DNA of 11,694 nucleotides. Origin: Candidatus Brocadiaceae bacterium (GTDB taxonomy: Bacteria > Planctomycetota > Brocadiia > Brocadiales > Bathyanammoxibiaceae). The notes beneath the pieces were generated by a model. It did not search any database, had not been told where the DNA came from, and saw only the letters and a program-made list of their open reading frames with translations. The stretch is from the NCBI GenBank assembly GCA_030018855.1, contig JASEHG010000042.1, positions 1-11,694 of the forward strand. Reading direction: 5' to 3'. The position numbers were made by a program, and so were the translations under genes. Positions 6,491-11,694 of the stretch are shown in pieces. Each line of letters opens with the position of its first letter. Positions within the stretch are counted from its first letter, which is position 1.

Positions 6491-7330
6491 ATGTGCCACC
6501 TCTACTCAGCAGTAACCACTCTGGTGTGCACCCTGATTCTCCTGGGTTTACCCTCTGCTCAGGGAGAGCCTACCTCACATCTTCATGACCTCCAAGCGAG
6601 GGCAGGTGAGACGCCAAAAGCGACTGTGGGAGGGCCTACCGCCCATTTTCATGACCTCCAGGCCCACCTGGATGAGGCATCAGAACTCTTGACTAAGGCC
6701 AAAGATAGCTATGCCAACCTTCAGGATTATACCGCAGAGATTTACAAACAGGTGCACGTACACGGGGAGCTAGAGAAAGACGAGCGTACTCTTATAAAAT
6801 TTCAAAAGCCCTTTAAGGTCTATCTCAAATGGCTCAAAGGAGATAATGACGGTGCGGAGCTCTTGTACGTAGAGGGGCAGAATGACAACAAGCTGATAGT
6901 CCACAAGAAACTTATATTCGGTATAAAGAAGACCCTGAAATTAGACCCGGAAGGCTTCTGGATGAAGAAGTTTAGCAAACGTTCTATTAAGGATGCGGGT
7001 TTTGTTGGGATTATCTCCATGTCCTGCAAGGAGTTTGAGGAGGCCAGAAAGAATAATGACATCATGGCGGTTAGCTGTAGCACGGAGGAGGTCAATGGGC
7101 GTCCTGCCCATAAGGTAGCTTTCGCCGTATCCCCACAGGGGAGACATAATGGCTATCAATGCCGTTCAGCAGAGGAATACTTTGATGCGGAGCACTTCAT
7201 GCCCGTTAAGGTCACCTTCTGGCTCTGGGAGAACGATGAGGTAGAATCCTTCACATTCAAAAATATAAAGCTGAACGTCGGGCTTAGTGATAAGGACTTT
7301 GACAGGAAGAACGAAGAGTACCACTTTTAA
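6491..7330 (+). CDS. Secreted DUF1571 domain protein
   Basis: This 279-residue protein has a clear signal peptide (MCHLYSAVTTLVCTLILLG, then PSAQG with likely cleavage near residue 25), so it should be exported. Residues about 75-215 match DUF1571, a planctomycete-rich family: LQDYTAEIYKQ, LIKFQKPFKVYLKWLKG, ELLYVEGQNDNKLIVHKK. The family's beta-rich pattern recalls LolA-type lipoprotein carriers, but that is inference and the role is unknown. Between the signal peptide and the domain is a duplicated segment, PTSHLHDLQA (27-36) and PTAHFHDLQA (49-58). There are Cys residues at 179, 196 and 224. The start at 6491 gives the best signal peptide. Its nearest strong Shine-Dalgarno (TAGGAGG, 6441-6447) is too far away, and that site can pair with TCCTC at 6453-6457. 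The gene converges on selB. Confidence 0.88.
   Translation: MCHLYSAVTTLVCTLILLGLPSAQGEPTSHLHDLQARAGETPKATVGGPTAHFHDLQAHLDEASELLTKAKDSYANLQDYTAEIYKQVHVHGELEKDERTLIKFQKPFKVYLKWLKGDNDGAELLYVEGQNDNKLIVHKKLIFGIKKTLKLDPEGFWMKKFSKRSIKDAGFVGIISMSCKEFEEARKNNDIMAVSCSTEEVNGRPAHKVAFAVSPQGRHNGYQCRSAEEYFDAEHFMPVKVTFWLWENDEVESFTFKNIKLNVGLSDKDFDRKNEEYHF
6568..6663 (+). repeat. In-frame 22-codon duplication in the DUF1571 gene
   Basis: GCCTACC...TTCATGACCTCCAAGC (6568-6597) recurs at 6634-6663 with about 4 differences in 30 bases. The offset is 66 bases, so the frame is kept and the peptide PT(S/A)H(L/F)HDLQA appears twice. Confidence 0.8.
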
Positions 7331-7344
7331 ATATAAATAATAGT

Positions 7345-7380
7345 TGTAGCCGTAGTCCGCCTCAGGCGGATTAGCCTGCG
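7345..7380. repeat. Palindrome between convergent DUF1571 and selB genes
   Basis: The perfect palindrome TCCGCCTCAGGCGGA (7356-7370; the middle base is unpaired) is preceded by TGTAGCCG (7345-7352), the same pairing of units as upstream of tldD. The 93-base convergent gap holds no gene. The hairpin could act on both transcripts, but no T-tract follows it. Confidence 0.75.
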
Positions 7381-7416
7381 AAGCAGTAAGCAGAACCCCA
7401 CCTCATTCCCTTCTAC

Positions 7417-7442
7417 CTACTCCCTACTGTCTACTCCCTACT
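7417..7442. repeat. Short direct repeat spanning the selB stop codon
   Basis: CTACTCCCTACT occurs at 7417-7428 and again at 7431-7442, a 14-base period. On the minus strand the repeat supplies the last SelB codons (VGSRQ) and its TAG stop, so the natural C terminus was probably replaced or extended by repeat DNA. Confidence 0.65.
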
Positions 7443-9499
7443 GGATCGTGCAGTACCCTCCTATCCCCCTCCCTCCTGGTAAAGTGTATCCTGTCAAGGT
7501 ATTCCAGAAGCGGTACGGCATATTTCCTGGAGGTATTGGCGAGGTCCCTGAGGTCTGCTACCGTTATGGAGCCCTTTTCCTTTATGAAGCCTGCTACCAG
7601 CCCCTTTAACTCCTCCAGTACCTTTGCATGGATGTAAAGACTTTTCTCTATCTCTATCAAGGTCTTTTGTTCCAGGAGTAATGAAAGGAGGTCCTGGTGC
7701 GTCTTCCGTTGCGAAGGTCCTTGAGGGTGGCATCCACCTGAGGCGGATCCCTGACTTAATCCGCCTAAGGCGGACTCCGGGGCCGGCGGGTTAAACTTTC
7801 CTTGCAAGAAGGCCCTCTCCATTTCCTCCGCAATCTTCTTGTCCTCCTGAGAGAGCTTGACCTGAAAACCTGAAGTAGAAACCCTACGGTCTGAGATGGT
7901 AACAAGACCCTCACGGCCCAGTTCAGTAAGGACTAAGGAGAAGAGGGGGGCAGGTATCTCCCTGGAGAGGTGTACCTTCAGGGCGGACTCCTCCACCCCC
8001 ACCCTTAGGGGGTTAGTCCTATGGAAATCTTCCAGTCTCTTCAGCATCTTAATTTTTGAGGACTCCAACCTCTGCCTGTCCACTAACAATACCTTGGAGT
8101 CTTCTCTGATTGTGGTCAAAATCCCTTTAGCTATTAATTCCTCTACTACCTCTCTTACCCTGGAGGGGCGAATGTTGAGGGATTTTACCAATTCCTCCTC
8201 AGAGAGGAGGTAATTTCTACTGCTACGGAGGGCCTGTCCGATTACCTCCCTGTCGTCTCCCTCCAGGAGGAGTTGCAACTCCTTGAGTGTATCTTCCTGG
8301 AAACGTCTAAGCCTGGAGGCACAGCCCCTCAAGACCTTTCCCCCACCTATGGTGAGGCATGGGGAGTATGAGCGGATTACGTAGTGTTCTCCCCTCTCGG
8401 CCACCACGGGCCCTTCCAGGCGGAATTGGACTAGGCCCTTCTCTCCAGGCATTAAGACCTCTTTATCCAGGAGCACCACCCTGCCCATAACCTCCGTGGT
8501 GGCGATATGAAACCGTACCCGTTCTCCATTCCTGAGGGGTCGGTGAGAGGCGGAATCCGCCTGAGGCGGACTCCCGGTACTAGAGAGATGATGGAGATGG
8601 CAGTCCAGGAGTTCGGTAGGGCTTAGATAACCCGGTACCGACAGCTCAAAACCACGTCTGACCTCAGAGGTCTTTATCCCTCCGAGATTGAGGGCCGCCC
8701 GCTGTCCCTTTACGGCGGACCCTACTTTCTCCCCATGGACCTCTATGCCCCTTACCCTGACTACCTCCTTTACGGGGAGTAGTTCCACCTCTTCTCCCAC
8801 CTTTACCTGACCGCTAAGCACCGTCCCGGTAACCACGCAACCAAAGCCCTGGACGGTAAAGGCCCTGTCTATAGGGAGCCTGAAGAGGCCCTGGATGTCC
8901 CCCTCTTCCATACCTTCCAGCAGCCCTCTTATTACCTCCTTTAGTTCTGCAATCCCTGCCCCCTTTAGAGAATCTACTTCTATCAGCGGCGCCCCCCAAA
9001 GAAACGTCCCCTTTGTCAGGTCCTTAATATCTTCTTTAACCAGTGCAAGCCATTCCCTGTCTACCAGGTCTTTCTTTGTGATAACCACTGCACCGTGTCT
9101 AAGCCCCAGGAGTTCCAGTATTTCCAGGTGTTCCACGGTCTGGGGCATAACGCCGTCATCGGCGGCCACCACCAGGAGGGCTATGTCAATACCAGTGGCC
9201 CCGGCCAGCATATTCTTTACGAAGCGTTCGTGCCCTGGGACGTCTACAATGCCTACCCGCCATTTTGCCCTGGCAGTGTTATTGGCTAGACAAGTCCCCC
9301 TCCCCTCGTGGGAGGGGGAAGGGGGAGGGGGAATGTTCCCGCTACCTTCCAGGTCCATGTAGGCGAACCCCAGGTCTATGGTTATCCCCCGGGCCTTCTC
9401 TTCAGGCAGGCGGTCAGTGTCTATCCCCGTCAGGGCCTTCACCAGGGCGGTCTTGCCGTGGTCTATATGCCCTGCGGTACCAATTACAGCCCTCTTCAC
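7424..9499 (-). CDS. selB: Selenocysteine-specific elongation factor SelB
   Basis: SelB is the EF-Tu-like GTPase that carries selenocysteyl-tRNA to ribosomes paused at a UGA with a SECIS hairpin. G1 is GTAGHIDHGKT (7-17), G3 DVPGH (86-90) and G4 TKKD (141-144). Two beta-barrel domains follow (about 205-390). The C-terminal winged helices, which bind SECIS RNA, end with the diagnostic LANTSRKYAVPLLEYLDR and REGDRRVL. At 691 residues it is longer than typical bacterial SelB (about 610-640). The excess is explained by three repeat-derived insertions, at about 54-77, 306-321 and 570-596, all in likely surface loops. The catalytic and tRNA-binding motifs look intact, so I take it as functional. 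It starts at GTG 9499 with AAGGA 5 bases upstream, 24 bases after selA, so the two share an operon. Confidence 0.97.
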   Translation of the reverse strand: MKRAVIGTAGHIDHGKTALVKALTGIDTDRLPEEKARGITIDLGFAYMDLEGSGNIPPPPSPSHEGRGTCLANNTARAKWRVGIVDVPGHERFVKNMLAGATGIDIALLVVAADDGVMPQTVEHLEILELLGLRHGAVVITKKDLVDREWLALVKEDIKDLTKGTFLWGAPLIEVDSLKGAGIAELKEVIRGLLEGMEEGDIQGLFRLPIDRAFTVQGFGCVVTGTVLSGQVKVGEEVELLPVKEVVRVRGIEVHGEKVGSAVKGQRAALNLGGIKTSEVRRGFELSVPGYLSPTELLDCHLHHLSSTGSPPQADSASHRPLRNGERVRFHIATTEVMGRVVLLDKEVLMPGEKGLVQFRLEGPVVAERGEHYVIRSYSPCLTIGGGKVLRGCASRLRRFQEDTLKELQLLLEGDDREVIGQALRSSRNYLLSEEELVKSLNIRPSRVREVVEELIAKGILTTIREDSKVLLVDRQRLESSKIKMLKRLEDFHRTNPLRVGVEESALKVHLSREIPAPLFSLVLTELGREGLVTISDRRVSTSGFQVKLSQEDKKIAEEMERAFLQGKFNPPAPESALGGLSQGSASGGCHPQGPSQRKTHQDLLSLLLEQKTLIEIEKSLYIHAKVLEELKGLVAGFIKEKGSITVADLRDLANTSRKYAVPLLEYLDRIHFTRREGDRRVLHDPVGSRQ
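7734..7774. repeat. Two palindrome copies inside selB (third insertion)
   Basis: CCACCTGAGGCGG (7734-7746, one arm base changed) and TCCGCCTAAGGCGGA (7760-7774) lie in the selB linker before a winged helix. On the coding strand they read SALGG and SASGG, within the extra peptide at SelB residues about 570-596. Confidence 0.85.
8556..8570. repeat. Palindrome inside selB (second insertion)
   Basis: The perfect palindrome TCCGCCTGAGGCGGA is translated as part of GSPPQADSAS (about 309-318) in a beta-barrel loop of SelB. This is a different reading frame from the copies at 7734-7774. Confidence 0.85.
9295..9332. repeat. C/G-rich hairpin element inside selB (first insertion)
   Basis: CCCCCTCCC (9296-9304) and GGGAGGGGG (9310-9318) form a perfect 9-bp stem with a 5-base loop, followed by AAGGGGGAGGGGGA. 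It is read as PPPPSPSHEGRG in the SelB GTPase domain. It belongs to the same family as the intergenic element at 1579-1672. Confidence 0.85.
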
Positions 9500-9523
9500 T
9501 TGAGTCCTTAAACCTTTGAACTT

Positions 9524-10945
9524 TTAAACCCTTTCCGCCTCAGGCGGATTAGATTCTTGATAGCATCTAATCAGGGCAGTGAGTATCTCCCTAGATTCTT
9601 CCCTGTTCCTTACGGTGCGGAGGTCCAGGAGTATCCTATCCCTCTCTATCCTTCCCAGGATAGAGGGGACGTTCGTTCGCAGCATATCAGACAATTCCTG
9701 GGCGCTGTGAGGTCTGGGGTTTATGGACAGGAGTCTGGTGGGTATCTCCTCGCCGGGGAGAGAACCTCCGCCTATGGTAGAGAAGCCCTCTTCTATGGAG
9801 ACCTCTACTCCAGGGGTCGTCTCAGAGAGTTCCTGGACAAATTCCCGACACTGTCTTCCTATCTCCTCTACAGGACGGGCGATCATCTCCAGGATTGGTA
9901 GGGTCTCTGTGAGGGTTTCCTTATTGGCGTACAATCCCAGCGTTGCCTCCAGGGCCGCAATAGATAGCTTGCCTATCCTCAGGGCCCTCGTCAGGGGGTT
10001 CTTTTTCATAAGATTAATAAGGTCCCTCTTCCCGACTATCACCCCCCCCTGGGGGCCTCCCAGTAGTTTATCCGTGCTGAAGGTGGTAATATCCACCCCC
10101 GCCTCCACACTCTCCTGGACGGTGGGTTCGTGGGAAAGGCCATAGGAGGCAAAGTCAATCAAGGCCCCACTGCCCAGGTCATACATTACGGGTAGGCCGT
10201 GCTCCCTCCCCAGGGCTACTAGCTCTGCTATACCCACTTCGGCCGTAAAGCCCACCATCCTGAAATTGCTGGGATGCACCATGAGGAGGAGGGCCGTATT
10301 CGGGGTTATTGCCTTCTTATAGTCGGCAAGGTAGGTCTTATTGGTAGTGCCTACCTCTCTGAGGATGGCCCCACCCTTCTCCATTACCTCAGGCATACGG
10401 AAGGAACCGCCTATCTCTACCAGTTGACTGCGGGAGACGACGACCTCTTTACCCCTGGCAAGCGTGTCCAGGACAAGGAGGACTGCGGCGGCGTTATTGT
10501 TTACTACCATCCCTGCCTCTGCCCCCGTCAGGGTACAAATCAGCGTCTCCAGGTACTCCCCCCTGGGCGCCCTCTTCCCTGTGGACAGGTCGGTCTCCAG
10601 GGAGCAGTAACCTTTCGCCCGTTCCTGGACGTCTTCCAGGGCCTTTAGGGGCAGGGGTGAACGCCCCAGACAGGTATGAATGATAACCCCCGTGGCATTT
10701 ATCACCCTCTGTAGGGAGAGTCTGGTCTTATTCATAAGTCTAACCTTTACCATAGAGACAACGGCATCAGGTAGGGGCAATTCATGAATTGCCCCTACTC
10801 TCAGTTGCCCTCTCAGGTCTTCAAGGACCTCCCGAACTGTAGAGACGATTAGACCCCTGGGATAGGTAAGGCTTAGATTGGCCAGCCCCTGGCTCTCCAG
10901 TAATTCATGAACAGAGGGTATATTTCTCAGCCCTTCTTTTTCCAT
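9524..10945 (-). CDS. selA: L-seryl-tRNA(Sec) selenium transferase SelA
   Basis: SelA is the PLP enzyme that converts Ser-tRNA(Sec) to Sec-tRNA(Sec) using selenophosphate; in E. coli it is a cytoplasmic decamer. The protein is 473 residues (E. coli about 463). Family marks are the N-terminal IPSVHELLE, VINATGVIIHTCLGRSPLP (81-99), NNNAAAVLL (149-157), REVGTTNKT (196-204), DLGSGALID (256-264) and the PLP lysine K293 in STDKLLGGPQGG. Between the N-terminal domain and the core, residues 50-58 (VGAIHELPL) come from a 28-bp palindrome. The last residues, PPEAER, come from a second palindrome type at the stop. The ATG overlaps the stop of the upstream membrane gene (TGATG) and has no clear Shine-Dalgarno, so translational coupling is likely. 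selB follows after 24 bases. Confidence 0.98.
   Translation of the reverse strand: MEKEGLRNIPSVHELLESQGLANLSLTYPRGLIVSTVREVLEDLRGQLRVGAIHELPLPDAVVSMVKVRLMNKTRLSLQRVINATGVIIHTCLGRSPLPLKALEDVQERAKGYCSLETDLSTGKRAPRGEYLETLICTLTGAEAGMVVNNNAAAVLLVLDTLARGKEVVVSRSQLVEIGGSFRMPEVMEKGGAILREVGTTNKTYLADYKKAITPNTALLLMVHPSNFRMVGFTAEVGIAELVALGREHGLPVMYDLGSGALIDFASYGLSHEPTVQESVEAGVDITTFSTDKLLGGPQGGVIVGKRDLINLMKKNPLTRALRIGKLSIAALEATLGLYANKETLTETLPILEMIARPVEEIGRQCREFVQELSETTPGVEVSIEEGFSTIGGGSLPGEEIPTRLLSINPRPHSAQELSDMLRTNVPSILGRIERDRILLDLRTVRNREESREILTALIRCYQESNPPEAERV
9534..9548. repeat. Palindrome encoding the SelA C terminus
   Basis: The perfect palindrome TCCGCCTCAGGCGGA lies just before the selA stop and is translated as PPEAE. 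It also sits in the selA-selB junction of the mRNA, where its hairpin could influence selB translation. Confidence 0.85.
10771..10798. repeat. Perfect 28-bp palindrome inserted in selA
   Basis: The left half GTAGGGGCAATTCA is followed directly by its exact reverse complement, giving 28 bp with no mismatch. Of the three frames only one is open (VGAIHELPL); the others meet TAG or TGA. As a palindrome it reads the same on both strands. A second copy is cut by the right edge of the window (11674-11694). Confidence 0.95.
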
Positions 10946-11568
10946 CAGGAATGATGATAGATGATAAGGACCAAACCAGTAAGAATTAATAACGAACCAA
11001 TTATCTGTCTCTCGTAATCTTCAAGCCACTCCAGATTAAGCACCTTTATCCCTTTATAGGCCAGGGCAGTCAGGGAGACCATCCCCAGGATATTGGCCAG
11101 GGTGAGGGCCAGGGCCATGAGGAGTAGGACCGGCCATGTAAAGGTACTGGCGCCCAGGAATATGGGGAGGAGTTCCACGCACGGTGATAAGATGGCCATA
11201 GTAAAAAGAGAAAGTAACGCGGCCTTATCCGAAAGGACAGGATTAGTAGAGGTATTACCGTGCTTGTGGTCTTTGGCAAAGATAATAAAACCTAGACCCA
11301 TCAGTAGCAACAAACCACTAGTTAATACCTCACCGCCTTCCACGTACCTGGTAACCTGGAGTCCCAGGAAGGCCACCCCAAACCCCAGGGCTACGCTCAC
11401 CAGGGATTTGCCCAGCCCGCTCACGGCAGTTATGGTCAAGGTCTTTGCCATAGACCACCCCTGCCCCTTCCCCACCAGGGCAAAGGGCATCCAGTGATGC
11501 GGCTCAACGGTATGAACCAGGGTGATGATGAATAAGGCCAAGACTATGCTAAGGGGTTGATAATGCAC
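10945..11568 (-). CDS. NicO/RcnA-like six-helix membrane protein linked to selA
   Basis: The 207-residue protein is very hydrophobic with about six membrane helices (roughly 5-24, 41-69, 81-98, 117-139, 144-172, 187-204). Two features recall the NicO/RcnA and TauE/SafE-type transporters: a histidine motif in helix 1 (HTVEPHHW, 19-26; compare HALEPGH in RcnA), and SPCVELLPIFLGA (128-140; compare PCPAAL in RcnA). A His-containing loop (DHKHGN, 100-105) follows helix 3. The substrate cannot be told from sequence. The gene overlaps selA by one base and heads the sel operon, so export or import of a selenium or sulfur oxyanion, or of a metal such as nickel, are all possible. It starts at GTG 11568 with a strong AAGGAAGG 6 bases upstream. 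Confidence 0.72.
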   Translation of the reverse strand: MHYQPLSIVLALFIITLVHTVEPHHWMPFALVGKGQGWSMAKTLTITAVSGLGKSLVSVALGFGVAFLGLQVTRYVEGGEVLTSGLLLLMGLGFIIFAKDHKHGNTSTNPVLSDKAALLSLFTMAILSPCVELLPIFLGASTFTWPVLLLMALALTLANILGMVSLTALAYKGIKVLNLEWLEDYERQIIGSLLILTGLVLIIYHHS

Positions 11569-11579
11569 GAGAAACCTTC

Positions 11580-11634
11580 CTTCAGTTTTCGGTCTTCAGT
11601 CTTCAGTTTTCTGACAACTGACGACTGACAACTG
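11580..11634. repeat. Low-complexity CAGT/CTTCAG repeat tract in the sel operon leader
   Basis: This is a degenerate run of CTTCAGTTTTC and GACAACTGAC units (TTCAG four times, ACTGA/ACTGAC four times). It occupies most of the predicted 5' leader between the promoter and the GTG at 11568. The left half and right half are partly complementary (CAGTTTTC against GACAACTG), so loose hairpins are possible. Confidence 0.6.
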
Positions 11635-11663
11635 ATTCTAACAGGTTTCTACCAGGCTTTCAA
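11635..11663 (-). promoter_or_regulatory. Sigma70-type promoter of the sel operon
   Basis: On the minus strand TTGAAA (11663-11658, five of six) is followed after 17 bases by TAGAAT (11640-11635, five of six). The predicted start near 11628 gives a leader of about 60 bases before the membrane gene. No other good promoter lies between this gene and selB. Confidence 0.65.
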
Positions 11664-11673
11664 ATGGTAAGCT

Positions 11674-11694
11674 GTAGGGGCAATTCATGAATTG
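11674..11694. repeat. Second copy of the 28-bp palindrome, cut by the window edge
   Basis: GTAGGGGCAATTCATGAATT plus one further G matches the first 21 bases of the palindrome at 10771-10798 without a mismatch. Here it lies in non-coding DNA just upstream of the sel operon promoter. Confidence 0.9.

Noticed and set aside
1..11694. selC (tRNA-Sec), selD, other tRNA or rRNA genes
   Set aside because: I looked for the long tRNA-Sec shape in the gaps around the sel operon and for conserved tRNA T-loop sequence elsewhere, and saw none. No reading frame looks like selenophosphate synthetase.
1..11694. CRISPR array or complete insertion sequence
   Set aside because: The repeats are palindromic, irregularly spaced and of several families, with no unique spacers of constant length. 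No transposase or cas-like gene is present.

Overview
This window looks like chromosomal DNA from a member of the Planctomycetota, or at least the PVC superphylum. The best evidence is a 55-residue small basic protein (6269-6436) with the ...AERVKVLQEEGRW...SLFGLPKVR... pattern, a family I know only from Planctomycetes, Verrucomicrobia and Chlamydiae. It sits next to a secreted DUF1571 protein, a family typical of planctomycetes. The intergenic DNA is full of short palindromic and inverted repeats, as in many environmental planctomycete genomes. An anammox-type (Brocadiales-like) lineage is possible, but nothing here proves it.

Left block (minus strand, 218-5185): ligA (NAD-dependent DNA ligase), then tldD (catalytic subunit of the TldD/TldE metalloprotease), then pmbA/tldE (its non-catalytic partner). 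All three read leftwards. The two intergenic gaps (about 100 and 180 bases) are each filled by a repeat element. Centre (plus strand, 5410-7330): a single-pass membrane protein with a SPOR-like C-terminal domain, a short terminator hairpin, the small basic protein gene with a TTG start, and the secreted DUF1571 protein. ligA and the SPOR-like gene diverge from two sigma70-type promoters whose -35 boxes lie only 7 bases apart.

Right block (minus strand, 7424-11568): a six-helix NicO/RcnA-like membrane protein, selA (stop and start overlap as TGATG) and selB (24 bases later), behind a good promoter at 11635-11663. SelA makes Sec-tRNA from Ser-tRNA and SelB delivers it to UGA codons, so the organism decodes UGA as selenocysteine. 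Neither selC (tRNA-Sec) nor selD was found here, so both must lie elsewhere.

The most striking observation is that the sel genes have been invaded in frame by at least three families of palindromic repeats, the same families that fill the intergenic gaps. A perfect 28-bp palindrome adds VGAIHELPL to SelA in the only frame that avoids stops. Copies of TCCGCCT-N-AGGCGGA add loops to SelB in two different reading frames and encode the last residues of SelA. A C-rich hairpin element adds about 24 residues to the SelB GTPase domain. The housekeeping genes ligA, tldD and pmbA in the same window carry no internal copies. This resembles the protein-invading palindromic elements of Rickettsia, but the sequences here are different.
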